From positions 22,512 to 86,511 of the forward strand of contig CAJTCL010000016.1 in assembly GCA_910575005.1 (NCBI GenBank): a stretch of 64,000 nucleotides of DNA. The letters run 5' to 3'. The DNA is from Lachnospiraceae bacterium. GTDB taxonomy: Bacteria > Bacillota > Clostridia > Lachnospirales > Lachnospiraceae. Below, in pieces: positions 17,141-26,151 of the stretch (the first letter of the stretch is position 1; every line of letters starts with the position of its first letter). The notes beneath the pieces were generated by a model. That model saw nothing but the letters and a program-made list of their open reading frames with translations, ran no database searches and had not been told where the DNA came from. The position numbers and the translations under genes were made by a program.

Positions 17141-20100
17141 ATGGAAAAGAAATGGACGCCACAGCAGCAACAGGTGATTGATCTTAGAAATCGCAATCTG
17201 CTAGTCTCAGCGGCAGCGGGAAGCGGAAAAACTGCAGTTTTAGTGGAGCGTATTATCAAGAAAATTACAGATATCAGCCATCCAGTGGATATTGACCGGC
17301 TCTTGATTGTCACTTTTACCAATGCAGCGGCGGCAGAAATGCGCGAACGAATCGGGTTAGCGCTGGGGGCAGCGTTAGAAAAAGACCCTGGAAATGCCCA
17401 TTTACAGCGTCAACAAACTTTATTGCATAACGCACAGATTACTACAATACATAGCTTCTGTCTGTATGTGATACGGAATTACTTTCATCGCATTGACTTA
17501 GATCCAGATTTTCGTATAGCGGAGGAGGGAGAGTTAAAACTCTTAAAGAGCGATGTGCTTGACCAAGTGTTAGAACAGTATTATCAGGAAGCAAATCCAG
17601 ATTTTTTGGCACTTTCTGAGACAATCGCTACAGGAAAAACAGATCTTCCTTTAAAGGAGACGATTTTAAAGCTCTTTGGTTTTGCAATGAGTTATCCTTG
17701 GGTAGAAGAATGGCTGGAGGGCTGCAGGGAGCCATTTCATGTCACAGGGAAAGAACAGTTTGACCAGCTTCCTATGACTAGGGAATTGCTTGCCTATCTG
17801 GGAAATATCACTGCACAATGGGCCATTCAGATGAAACAGTGCAGAGAGATTAGTCTAGCAGCAGATGGTCCTAATGCATATGCAGAACTGATGGAACTTG
17901 AAGCAGCGGCAATGGAACAGATTGGGCAGAGTAAAACATATCAGGAATATTTTCAGGGCATTCTTGGACTATCCTTTAGCCGTCTGCCCACACTGCGCAA
18001 GTTTGCCGGAGATATGGCCAAAAAAGAACAAGTGCAAAAACTGCGCAATGAGGTAAAGGATTCAGTTAAAAAGATCACAAAACAATTTTTTTATCAAAGT
18101 CCAGAGGAAATGATGGTGGATTTGGCAAAGAGCCGGCCAGTGGCGGACATGCTTCTTGATGTAACGCTTGCATTTATCCATGCTTTTTCAGAAAAAAAGA
18201 GAGATAAAAATATTCTGGATTTTAATGATTTGGAGCATTTTGCACTGCAGATTTTAGTGGATGATAAAACCCATAAACCGAGCCAGACAGCGGCAGAGCT
18301 TCGGAAAAATTACCAGGAAATTATGATTGATGAGTATCAGGATTCCAACAATGTACAGGAAACTATTTTGCGTGCAGTGTCAAAGGAGGCAGAGGGCGGT
18401 TATAATATTTTTATGGTTGGCGATGTCAAGCAGAGTATTTACCGTTTTCGCATGGCACGTCCAGAGCTTTTTATGGAAAAATACAATACCTACACCAAAG
18501 AGGAGAGCCAAAAGCAGCGTATTGATCTGCACCGGAATTTTCGCAGCAGATCTGAAGTGTTGGAAACGGTCAATGACATCTTTCGTAAGATTATGAAGGA
18601 AGATATTGGGAATATTACTTATAATGATGATGCTGCATTGTATGCGGGCGCTGCATTTCCACAGGGAGAGAAAGGCCTGTTTGATACGAAATTGCTGGTC
18701 ATTGAGCCAAGGGAGGGAGATAAGGATCTAAAAACTCCAGAGTTGGAAGCGCGGGCGGTGGGAATAGAGATCCGCAATCTAATGAAAAATCAAAAAGTCA
18801 CAGATCGGATGCCAGAAAAAGAGGATCCTGGGAGCCTGCGTCCGATACATTATTCTGACATTGTGATTTTACTTCGTTCTCTGAGCGGATGGGCAGATAT
18901 TTTTGTCAAGGTGTTGGGAGAAATGGGCATCCCTGTGCGTGCAGCGTCAGGAACCGGATATTTTTCAGCATTGGAGGTACAGACTGTTCTAAATCTTCTC
19001 AGACTTTTGGATAATCCCAGACAAGACATTCCAATGGCTGCAGTGCTTGCTTCTCCCATTGGCGGGCTGACAGGGGAGGAACTGGCAATCTTGCGCACAC
19101 AATTTCCTGAAGAGAGATTTTATCAAGCTGTGATGCATTATATGCCAGAGGACGCAGAACCAGAAGCTTGTCAGGAGCTGGAAGATTCCACAAGTGTGGA
19201 AGTGCTTTCGGAAATGGAACAGCACAATAGCATGGAAAATAATCAGAAAATAGAATTATCCTCATCGGCAAGAAAGAAACTGCAGAAGTTTTTGGGACTT
19301 TTACAGAAATTCAGGAAAAAAGTCAGCTATACGCCAATTCATGAATTATTGTATCAGGTTTTGGAAGAAACAGGTTATCAGGCCTATGTGTATGCGCTGC
19401 CGGGCGGCGAGGTAAAGAAGGCAAATCTGGATATGCTGGTGGAGAAGGCGATTGTCTATGAGAGTACCAGTTATCGGGGATTATTTCATTTTATCCGCTA
19501 TATGGATCAGCTTCAGAAATATGAAGTGGATTTTCCTTTGGCAGAGGGCGAACAGGTGGAGGAGGCAGTGCGGATTATGAGCATCCATAAGAGTAAGGGT
19601 CTGGAATTTCCGATTGTCTTTGTCTCTGGTCTGGGAAAAATGTTTAATAATCAGGATGTAAGAGAGAAAGTGGTGCTGCACCCAGGGCTTGGTATTGGCC
19701 TTGACGTCACAGATCTAAAACGACGCCTAAAAACGCCGGGGCTTACCAGACAGCTCTTGGCGCGCAAGCTGACTTTGGAGAATACTGGGGAGGAGCTGCG
19801 GGTATTGTATGTGGCGCTGACTCGTGCAAAGGAGAAATTAATTCTCACTGGCGTTTTAAAGAAAGCGGAGGAGAAGCTTGATCAACTTGGCGTGGAGATG
19901 GCACATGCAGCAGGTCAAAAGAGTGCAGCAGAGAGTAAAAACCAAGAATTTCTATCTTTTTTAAGGCGTTTAAATGCCAATACATTTTTGCAGTTTATTC
20001 TTATGGCATATGCCGAATATCCGGGAAGATATCAGGCGGCATTGGTTCGACAGGCAGAGATTGAAGCTTTAGAGGAAACTCATATAGCGGCGGAGGAGCT

Positions 20101-20944
20101 TGGCAAGATAGAGCTTCTGGCAAGACTGCAGGACACAGATCTGCAGTGGGAACAGAAGATTGCAGAGAGAATGTCATATATTTATCCCTATGAGGAAGAG
20201 ACGGCCATGCGCACCAAGATATCTGTGTCAGAGCTAAAGAACCGTGCGATAGAGCGCAGTCTCTTAGAAGAGCAGACAGAACAAATGATATGGGGAGGTC
20301 TAAGGGTTGAGAACAAGCAGCAGACTGAGTTAGAAAAGCAGGCCGATGGGAATAAAAGAGAGGAAGAACCGCCAACTTCTGTATGTACAGAGAATCGCTA
20401 TATCCCTGCATTTATGGAAGAGGTTCAAAAGGAGAATGCGGGAGCCAAACGGGGAACCGCCATGCATAGAGTTTTGGAATGCTTTGATTTTACCAGAGGG
20501 CCAGATACTTTGGCGGAACAATTGGAGGAGATGGAGCAGCAGAACAGAGTTGAGAAAAGTTTATTAGAACTGATCTATGTTCCTTCTCTGCGGAAATTTC
20601 TAAAATCTGCGTTGGGGCAGCGTCTGCAAGCGGCCGCTTGTGCAGGGAAGCTGTACAAGGAAAAACCATTTGTGATGGGAAAACCTGCCAAGGAGGTCTT
20701 GGAGGAGAGCAGCAGTCAGGAAATGATGCTGATTCAGGGAATTATAGATGTATTTTTTGAGGAAGCAGATGGGATTGTGCTGCTGGACTATAAGACAGAC
20801 AAGGTAAGCTGTGGGCAAGAACTTGCAGACCGTTATCAGGCGCAGATGGAGCTGTACCAGGAGGCGCTTGCGCGTGCGTTGGGAAAACCAGTAAAGGAAA
20901 AGTTATTGTATTCCTTCCGTTTGGGGGAGGTAGTAACGGTGTAG
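17141..20944 (+). CDS. addA: ATP-dependent helicase/nuclease subunit A
   Basis: Main 3'-5' helicase and nuclease subunit of AddAB. 1267 residues, typical length. UvrD-like superfamily 1 motifs in order: Walker A AAAGSGKT (Lys30), DEYQDSN (motif II), GDVKQSIYRFR (motif III), EEAVRIMSIHKSKGLEFP (motif V) and LYVALTRAKEKL (motif VI). The C-terminal nuclease has GIIDVFFEE and LLDYKTDKV with catalytic Asp/Lys. Start ATG follows GAAGGAGAAATGGCAGC. Forms an operon with addB upstream; maf follows after 57 bases. Confidence 0.98.
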   Translation: MEKKWTPQQQQVIDLRNRNLLVSAAAGSGKTAVLVERIIKKITDISHPVDIDRLLIVTFTNAAAAEMRERIGLALGAALEKDPGNAHLQRQQTLLHNAQITTIHSFCLYVIRNYFHRIDLDPDFRIAEEGELKLLKSDVLDQVLEQYYQEANPDFLALSETIATGKTDLPLKETILKLFGFAMSYPWVEEWLEGCREPFHVTGKEQFDQLPMTRELLAYLGNITAQWAIQMKQCREISLAADGPNAYAELMELEAAAMEQIGQSKTYQEYFQGILGLSFSRLPTLRKFAGDMAKKEQVQKLRNEVKDSVKKITKQFFYQSPEEMMVDLAKSRPVADMLLDVTLAFIHAFSEKKRDKNILDFNDLEHFALQILVDDKTHKPSQTAAELRKNYQEIMIDEYQDSNNVQETILRAVSKEAEGGYNIFMVGDVKQSIYRFRMARPELFMEKYNTYTKEESQKQRIDLHRNFRSRSEVLETVNDIFRKIMKEDIGNITYNDDAALYAGAAFPQGEKGLFDTKLLVIEPREGDKDLKTPELEARAVGIEIRNLMKNQKVTDRMPEKEDPGSLRPIHYSDIVILLRSLSGWADIFVKVLGEMGIPVRAASGTGYFSALEVQTVLNLLRLLDNPRQDIPMAAVLASPIGGLTGEELAILRTQFPEERFYQAVMHYMPEDAEPEACQELEDSTSVEVLSEMEQHNSMENNQKIELSSSARKKLQKFLGLLQKFRKKVSYTPIHELLYQVLEETGYQAYVYALPGGEVKKANLDMLVEKAIVYESTSYRGLFHFIRYMDQLQKYEVDFPLAEGEQVEEAVRIMSIHKSKGLEFPIVFVSGLGKMFNNQDVREKVVLHPGLGIGLDVTDLKRRLKTPGLTRQLLARKLTLENTGEELRVLYVALTRAKEKLILTGVLKKAEEKLDQLGVEMAHAAGQKSAAESKNQEFLSFLRRLNANTFLQFILMAYAEYPGRYQAALVRQAEIEALEETHIAAEELGKIELLARLQDTDLQWEQKIAERMSYIYPYEEETAMRTKISVSELKNRAIERSLLEEQTEQMIWGGLRVENKQQTELEKQADGNKREEEPPTSVCTENRYIPAFMEEVQKENAGAKRGTAMHRVLECFDFTRGPDTLAEQLEEMEQQNRVEKSLLELIYVPSLRKFLKSALGQRLQAAACAGKLYKEKPFVMGKPAKEVLEESSSQEMMLIQGIIDVFFEEADGIVLLDYKTDKVSCGQELADRYQAQMELYQEALARALGKPVKEKLLYSFRLGEVVTV

Positions 20945-21001
20945 ACCGTTTTGATATGCAGTAAATGAGTAAGTGAAAAGACTGAGAGGGCAGATAGAGA
21001 C

Positions 21002-21601
21002 ATGGGACATAAATTGATTTTAGCTTCCGCCTCTCCACGGAGAAAAGAATTGTTAGAGCAGATCGGGGCAGAATTTAAAATTCTTGCGGCCAAAGGAGAG
21101 GAGACAGCCGTGAGTGATAAGCCTGAGCAGTTAGTATTGGAATTATCTGCCCAGAAAGCTTCGGAAATAGCAGAAAGTTTGCCAGCGGGTGAAGCAAATA
21201 CTATTGTTTTGGGCGCTGATACCGTGGTAGCGTTTCAGAGAGAAATTTTAGGCAAACCTAAAAATGAGGAAGACGCAGCAAGGATGCTGCAGATGCTTTG
21301 CGGCAACACACACAGTGTATATACTGGTGTGACAGTGATTATCATAGAAGGGGAAAAACAGCAGCTTCATTCTTTTTATGAAGAGACCAAAGTGACGATG
21401 TACCCAATGACAGAGAGACAGATTTCATCTTATATTAACACAGGGGAACCGATGGATAAGGCAGGCGCCTACGGTATTCAAGGGAAATTTGCAGTCTATA
21501 TTGAGAAAATTGATGGAGATTATAACAATGTAGTGGGGCTTCCGGTGGCCAGAATATATCAGGAGCTTAGAAAATTGGGCATTGATCTTTTGGAGCATTG
21601 A
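21002..21601 (+). CDS. maf: Maf-like nucleotide pyrophosphatase
   Basis: House-cleaning nucleoside triphosphate pyrophosphatase that hydrolyses non-canonical or dTTP/UTP-type nucleotides and influences septum formation. 199 residues. N-terminal ILASASPRRKELL is the Maf signature; GADTVV, GKPKNEEDA and GAYGIQGKFA are the other conserved blocks around the active site. The last is the pattern of the dTTP/UTP-type (YhdE-like) members. Cytosolic. ATG at 21002. Likely the tail of the addBA transcript or starting its own. Confidence 0.95.
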   Translation: MGHKLILASASPRRKELLEQIGAEFKILAAKGEETAVSDKPEQLVLELSAQKASEIAESLPAGEANTIVLGADTVVAFQREILGKPKNEEDAARMLQMLCGNTHSVYTGVTVIIIEGEKQQLHSFYEETKVTMYPMTERQISSYINTGEPMDKAGAYGIQGKFAVYIEKIDGDYNNVVGLPVARIYQELRKLGIDLLEH

Positions 21602-21656
21602 GCATATGATATAAGTACAAGTAAGATACTGGAATGAATTAGAAATGGAGATTATG

Positions 21657-23057
21657 ATGACAGAATATGATGTAATTATTGTGGGTGCTGGCCCATCGGG
21701 AATTTTCTGTGCCTATGAGCTTGCCAGACAAAAACCAGATTTGCGGGTATTGATGTTGGAAAAGGGAAGAAGAATTGAGAATAGGCAATGTCCGAAACGT
21801 AAGACAAAGGTCTGTGTGGGGTGTCAGCCTTGTTCCATTACTACAGGATTTGCTGGAGCGGGGGCTTTTTCCGATGGGAAATTGTCATTATCGCCAGATG
21901 TAGGCGGCAATTTACCAGAGATTCTGGGCTACGAGGAGGCGGTTGCGCTGATTCAGGAATCCGATCAGATTTACCTAAAGTTTGGTGCAGACACCAGTGT
22001 CTATGGTGTGGGAAAAGAAAAGGAGATTCGAGAGATACGCAGAAAGGCCATTAACGCCAATCTAAAGCTGGTGGAATGTCCGATTCGGCATCTGGGAACC
22101 GAGGAGGGATATAAGATTTACAGCCGTCTGCAGGAACACCTTTTGTCTGAGGGCATTGAGATTAGATTTCAGAAGATGGTGGAGGATTTGCTGATAAAAG
22201 ATGGTCGGGCTGTGGGAGTTGTTACCAAAGATGGGGAAACTTTTTATGGCAAGGAAATTGTCTGCGCCATCGGTAGAGAAGGTGCAGAATGGTTTCGCCG
22301 GATCTGTGGGGAACATGAGATTGAGACGAAAGTAGGGACGGTGGATATTGGTGTGCGGGTTGAAGTGCGGGATGAGGTGATGGAGTTTTTGAATCAAAAT
22401 CTGTATGAGGCAAAGCTTGTATATCACACGCCTACCTTTGATGATAAAGTGAGGACATTCTGTACCAATCCATCCGGCGAGGTGGCTGCAGAATATTATG
22501 ACAATGGGCTTGCAGTGGTCAATGGACATGCCTATAAATCCAGTGATCTTAAGACCAACAACACAAATTTTGCCCTCTTGGTATCAAAGAATTTTACCAA
22601 GCCATTTAAGACGCCGATTGCTTACGGCAAACAGATCGCGCAGTTGTCTAATATGTTATGTGACGGCAGAATTTTGGTACAGACTTTTGGAGATTTCCGC
22701 AGAGGCAGGCGGACCACAGAAGAGCGATTATGCCGCAATAATTTGATCCCAACATTGAAGGATGCGGTACCAGGAGATTTATCGCTGGTTTTCCCACACC
22801 GGATCATGGTAGATATTGAGGAGATGATATTTGCCTTGGATAAAGTAACGCCTGGTATTGCCAGTGATGAAACGTTACTCTATGGCGTGGAAGTCAAGTT
22901 CTATTCCAATAAGGTGGTGGTAAACAAGGATTTTGAGACCAATCTGCCAGGCTTGCGCGCCGTGGGAGACGGGGCTTCTGTCACCAGAGGATTACAGCAG
23001 GCGTCGGCCAATGGCCTTAGCGTAGCGCGCAGTATTATAAAACGTATGGCGCTTTAG
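21657..23057 (+). CDS. FAD-dependent oxidoreductase (COG2509-type)
   Basis: 466 residues. N-terminal FAD-binding Rossmann motif VIIVGAGPSGIFCAYELAR, a cysteine-rich stretch QCPKRKTKVCVGCQPCSI, GAGAFSDGKL, and a C-terminal GDGASVTRGLQQASANGLSVARS segment that closes the FAD site. This matches the family of uncharacterised FAD-dependent dehydrogenases found in anaerobes; substrate unknown. Three in-frame ATGs cluster at 21645, 21654 and 21657; 21657 has the best spacing from GGAG (21647-21650). Cytosolic. Cys pattern at residues ~45-60 may bind metal or be redox-active (inference). Confidence 0.88.
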   Translation: MTEYDVIIVGAGPSGIFCAYELARQKPDLRVLMLEKGRRIENRQCPKRKTKVCVGCQPCSITTGFAGAGAFSDGKLSLSPDVGGNLPEILGYEEAVALIQESDQIYLKFGADTSVYGVGKEKEIREIRRKAINANLKLVECPIRHLGTEEGYKIYSRLQEHLLSEGIEIRFQKMVEDLLIKDGRAVGVVTKDGETFYGKEIVCAIGREGAEWFRRICGEHEIETKVGTVDIGVRVEVRDEVMEFLNQNLYEAKLVYHTPTFDDKVRTFCTNPSGEVAAEYYDNGLAVVNGHAYKSSDLKTNNTNFALLVSKNFTKPFKTPIAYGKQIAQLSNMLCDGRILVQTFGDFRRGRRTTEERLCRNNLIPTLKDAVPGDLSLVFPHRIMVDIEEMIFALDKVTPGIASDETLLYGVEVKFYSNKVVVNKDFETNLPGLRAVGDGASVTRGLQQASANGLSVARSIIKRMAL

Positions 23058-23093
23058 TATATTAAAATACAGATGAGATAAGCGAGGTTACAA

Positions 23094-24083
23094 ATGAAAA
23101 CGAGCATGAAGTTAAAAACAATAGGAATTTGTGCATTGCTCCTGGTAAACTTAAGCGGATGTAAATTGGGAAATGCAAAGGTTGTTGTCAGTTCAGGGTT
23201 TACCGACAGCGAGGTATTTAAGATTCGGGATGAAGTCTGTACTTTGCCTCAGGCGCGGGTAATTTTGACCAATTATCAAAATATGTATTCCACAATGTAC
23301 GATATTGATTTATGGGAGCATGATTTTGAGGGTAATGACTTAGAGTCATATGTAAAGGATTTAACCATTTCCAGGTTAGCACAAATCATGGCAATGGATT
23401 ATCTGGCGCAAGAAAAAGAAATCGTTCTCTCAGAGGAGGAGAAGGCCAAGGTAAAAAAGGCGGCGGAGCAATATTTTAAATCATTGAATGATGCTGAAAA
23501 GGAATATATGCAGGTCAAACAGGGAGATATTGAAAAGCTCTATACACGTTATGGGCTTGCCAATAAGCTGTATACTTTTTTGACGCATGGCGTAGATGAT
23601 GAGGTCAGCGACGAGGAAGCCAGGGTTATGGAAGCACAGCAGATTTTTGTGACAGATAAGGACAAGGCAAAGGAAGTGGCCAAACAGTTAAAAGAGGGAG
23701 CAGATTTTCTGACTGTGGCCAATCTCTATAATGAAGCGGCGGAGACAGATGTATTTTTTGGAAAAAATGATGTGGACCAAGAAGTAGCGCAAAAGGCATT
23801 TGAATTGGAAAATGAACAGTTGAGCGGCAAGATTAAGACAGAAAAAGGATTTTATTTTATCAAATGCATCAATCATTATGACCAGGAAAAAACAGATGAC
23901 AATAAATCGGTGATTTTGGAAAAACGCCGCAAGGAGGCCTTTGATGATGTATATCAGGAGTTCTTAAGTGGTCTGTCCTCAGAGTTAAATGAGAAGGTCT
24001 GGGCAGGGGTAAGCGTGGAGGTCAATGATAAGGTCAAGACAGATAATTTCTTCCAGGTATATGAGAAGTTCTGTGATTGGTAA
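23094..24083 (+). CDS. PrsA-like lipoprotein, peptidyl-prolyl isomerase
   Basis: Extracytoplasmic foldase anchored to the outer face of the membrane. 329 residues with a lipoprotein signal: basic start, hydrophobic stretch ICALLLVNLSGC and lipid-attachment Cys23. Long charged helical region, then a parvulin-like isomerase segment beginning AQQIFVTDKDKAKEVAKQL (~180) and ending GFYFIKCINHYDQEKT, where the usual H-I-L-V entry is replaced by QIFV. The C-terminal helix region resembles SurA/PrsA folds. The parvulin core looks divergent, so chaperone function is better supported than isomerase activity. Downstream lies a broken small gene. Confidence 0.85.
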   Translation: MKTSMKLKTIGICALLLVNLSGCKLGNAKVVVSSGFTDSEVFKIRDEVCTLPQARVILTNYQNMYSTMYDIDLWEHDFEGNDLESYVKDLTISRLAQIMAMDYLAQEKEIVLSEEEKAKVKKAAEQYFKSLNDAEKEYMQVKQGDIEKLYTRYGLANKLYTFLTHGVDDEVSDEEARVMEAQQIFVTDKDKAKEVAKQLKEGADFLTVANLYNEAAETDVFFGKNDVDQEVAQKAFELENEQLSGKIKTEKGFYFIKCINHYDQEKTDDNKSVILEKRRKEAFDDVYQEFLSGLSSELNEKVWAGVSVEVNDKVKTDNFFQVYEKFCDW

Positions 24084-24096
24084 ATAGAAAGAGGTG

Positions 24097-24287
24097 ATGG
24101 TACGCTAACGAATGCAGAAATTGCAAGGGATGCTATTGAACAGTTTCGCAAGAATCAGGGATATATGTTGAAAGCACGAAAAGAGAACGTTGTGGAGACA
24201 TATAGTGAATGAAAGGAAGAGTATCTATCGTTAAAAGCATTGTTAAATGTGATAGACATAAATCTAATTGACATGATAAAAGAATAG
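24097..24287 (+). pseudogene. Broken small gene with in-frame TGA
   Basis: After GAGGTG and an ATG at 24097 in another frame, a frame from 24102 reads TLTNAEIARDAIEQFRKNQG, continues MLKARKENVVETYSE, meets TGA at 24210 and goes on KEEYLSLKALLNVIDINLID to TAG at 24285. The composition stays protein-like on both sides of the stop, which suggests a single ~60-residue gene damaged by a frameshift near its start and a nonsense change. Family not recognised. It fills the place where a blaI-like repressor would be expected upstream of the M56 gene but does not resemble BlaI. Confidence 0.4.
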
Positions 24288-24307
24288 CAGATGCTGTCAG
24301 CATGAAA

Positions 24308-24347
24308 GGAGAAAGTCTCTAAAATCGTGGAGATTTTCTCCTTTTTT
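24308..24347 (+). terminator. Rho-independent terminator
   Basis: GGAGAAAGTCTC ... GGAGATTTTCTCC then TTTTTT: stem with G-rich base and T run, just before the promoter of the M56 gene. Confidence 0.85.
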
Positions 24348-24361
24348 AAATAAGAATGCCC

Positions 24362-24417
24362 TTGACAGGTATAAACTACTATGGTAGTATAAAAATATAA
24401 AACTACTGCAGTAGTTT
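24362..24417 (+). promoter_or_regulatory. Promoter with two BlaI/MecI-type palindromic operators
   Basis: TTGACA (24362-24367), 17 bases, TAGTAT (24385-24390). Operator 1 ACTACTATGGTAGT (24375-24388) covers the spacer and -10. Operator 2 AAACTACTGCAGTAGTTT (24400-24417) is an 18-base perfect palindrome over the start site. ACTAC/GTAGT half-sites are those used by BlaI/MecI/CopY winged-helix repressors (staphylococcal mec operator core is similar). So the downstream gene is probably repressed by a BlaI-family protein. Confidence 0.8.
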
Positions 24418-24432
24418 CATGAGGTGACAAGT

Positions 24433-25989
24433 ATGAGTTTTTGGAGCATGAGCGTTTCTGGCGGGATTTTTATTCTGGCAATTGTGCTTATTCGCAGTTT
24501 ATTTGCGGATAAGCTGCCAGGCAAAGTATTTCAAGTATTATGGTTTGCTGCGGTTCTGCGGCTGTTACTTCCATTTTCAATTCCCTCAGCATTTAGCATC
24601 TATTCTTTGATGGCAGACTATATACCAATTTCATACAGCCATGCAGAGAAAAGCGTATTTGATATTTTGCCTTTTCTAAAACAGGGACAGACAGATAGCC
24701 AGGAGGAGACAGAAGAAGGGACTAGTTATGGACAGTTAGCGGAGGGGGAGAATGGTTTTGGCCAGATTGCAGAGGAATATAAATCTTATGATCAGCAGGC
24801 AGAGACAGAGAATATGGCAGAGCAGGAAGAACCCTTAAGACAGGAGAGAGATGTTTTTTCAATCTGGCTCTGTCTATATTGGGGCGGAGCAGGGATATGC
24901 GGTTTGTATTATCTGTTTACTTATATTCGCTGCCTCAGAGAATTTCAAACTTCTCTGCCAGTGGAAAAAACGGTATTGCAAGAGAAGATCAACGCCCTTT
25001 CAATTAGACGTAAGATTGCAGTCCGCCAATGGGATTTGGCGGCAGCTCCCTTGACCTATGGGATTTTCCATCCAGTGATTTTACTTCCCAAAACATTGAT
25101 ACAGGAAAATCAGGAGCAGATCAATTTTGTATTGATACATGAATATATGCATATACGTTGTCTGGATGCTTTGAAAAAGCTGATTTTAGTAGTTGTGTGC
25201 TGTATACATTGGTTTAATCCGCTGGTGTGGGTGATGAGTATGCTTGCAAACAGAGATATAGAGCTGGCTTGTGATCAAAATGTTGTAAAGTATTTAGGAC
25301 AGGAAAAGCGTTCTGCCTATGCGCTTACTTTGATTCATATGGAAGAGCAGAGGAATGTGAGGATAACTTGGGGAAACAATTTCACTAAAAATGCAATGGA
25401 AGAAAGGATTGTGGCCATAATGAGAGGGAAAAAGGATTCGCTAATAATTGGTGTGTTGTCAGGTGTATTGTCTGCGGGATTGGTGCTGGCATTTACTACA
25501 TCTGCCATATCTGTCAGAGACAGAGCAAGAGAGTACTCTTATATAGAAGCAGATGAAATTGTGGAAAATGGGATGCCCAATCAGAATGTGGAGGCATTTG
25601 CCTCAGAGACAGAGGATGTAGCAGAGACCACAAAAAGCTGGGAACGACCGGAACAACAAGAGGCGACTACAGCAGTATATGATGCAAGTTATGATTCTAG
25701 TAGTAGTGCGCAGGAGCAGACGAAAGGTGTTGCAGTCAGTGTTCCGCCAGAATATGCTGCATATGGAATTACCGCAGATGATCACACGGGAGGCTGGCGC
25801 TATGATGGCAAAGAGGTTGCAGTTCTCTATGATAAAGGATATCACTTGTTCACAACTGAGGCGTCATCCAAAAGGGCTGTCTATCTAAAGGTGCATCGCG
25901 ATTCCAAGAATAGGATTAAGAGCCTGCAGGAACTGGATAAAAAACAGATGCAGGAATTGTTGGAGGATACAGGACTGGTATTTGAATAA
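24433..25989 (+). CDS. BlaR1/MecR1-like M56 membrane metalloprotease
   Basis: Membrane sensor/antirepressor of the M56 peptidase family. 518 residues from ATG 24433 with GAGGTGA five bases upstream (a GTG at 24424 is also in frame but lies too close to that site). Membrane helices at the N-terminus (GIFILAIVLIRSLF; VLWFAAVLRLLLPF), another near 150, the zinc protease motif HEYMH (His236-Glu237...His240) with downstream Glu in NRDIELACD, then a helix at ~345 and an extracellular part. The outside domain is not a penicillin-binding domain; it is a low-complexity Glu/Thr/Ser stretch followed by a ~75-residue C-terminal module starting YGITADDHTGGW. An acidic 70-residue insertion (QEETEEG...) splits the first loop. 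No repressor gene is adjacent. Confidence 0.87.
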   Translation: MSFWSMSVSGGIFILAIVLIRSLFADKLPGKVFQVLWFAAVLRLLLPFSIPSAFSIYSLMADYIPISYSHAEKSVFDILPFLKQGQTDSQEETEEGTSYGQLAEGENGFGQIAEEYKSYDQQAETENMAEQEEPLRQERDVFSIWLCLYWGGAGICGLYYLFTYIRCLREFQTSLPVEKTVLQEKINALSIRRKIAVRQWDLAAAPLTYGIFHPVILLPKTLIQENQEQINFVLIHEYMHIRCLDALKKLILVVVCCIHWFNPLVWVMSMLANRDIELACDQNVVKYLGQEKRSAYALTLIHMEEQRNVRITWGNNFTKNAMEERIVAIMRGKKDSLIIGVLSGVLSAGLVLAFTTSAISVRDRAREYSYIEADEIVENGMPNQNVEAFASETEDVAETTKSWERPEQQEATTAVYDASYDSSSSAQEQTKGVAVSVPPEYAAYGITADDHTGGWRYDGKEVAVLYDKGYHLFTTEASSKRAVYLKVHRDSKNRIKSLQELDKKQMQELLEDTGLVFE

Positions 25990-26023
25990 TATAATATGAG
26001 TTTGAGTTGAATAAGATACGGTT

Positions 26024-26084
26024 GCTGCACTAATATAATTACCAGCCATAGTTTTGAATGAATAAATAAATATATTAGTGCAGC
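26024..26084. repeat. 13-bp perfect inverted repeat
   Basis: GCTGCACTAATAT (26024-26036) and ATATTAGTGCAGC (26072-26084), separated by 35 bases, between the convergent M56 gene and htpG. No T run follows on either strand, so it is a weak terminator candidate; it may act as an RNA 3' end stabiliser or be a small palindromic element. Confidence 0.6.
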
Positions 26085-26102
26085 AGCCCTTGAAAAAATG
26101 GA

Positions 26103-26145
26103 AAATCCTAAAAGTAAAACTGTAATATTTTTACTTTTAGGATTT
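26103..26145 (-). terminator. Terminator of htpG
   Basis: AAATCCTAAAAGTAAAA (26103-26119) pairs perfectly over 17 bases with TTTTACTTTTAGGATTT (26129-26145), loop of nine. Read on the minus strand it is followed by TTTTCCATTTTTT. It starts seven bases after the htpG stop. Confidence 0.85.
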
Positions 26146-26151
26146 CTGCAT

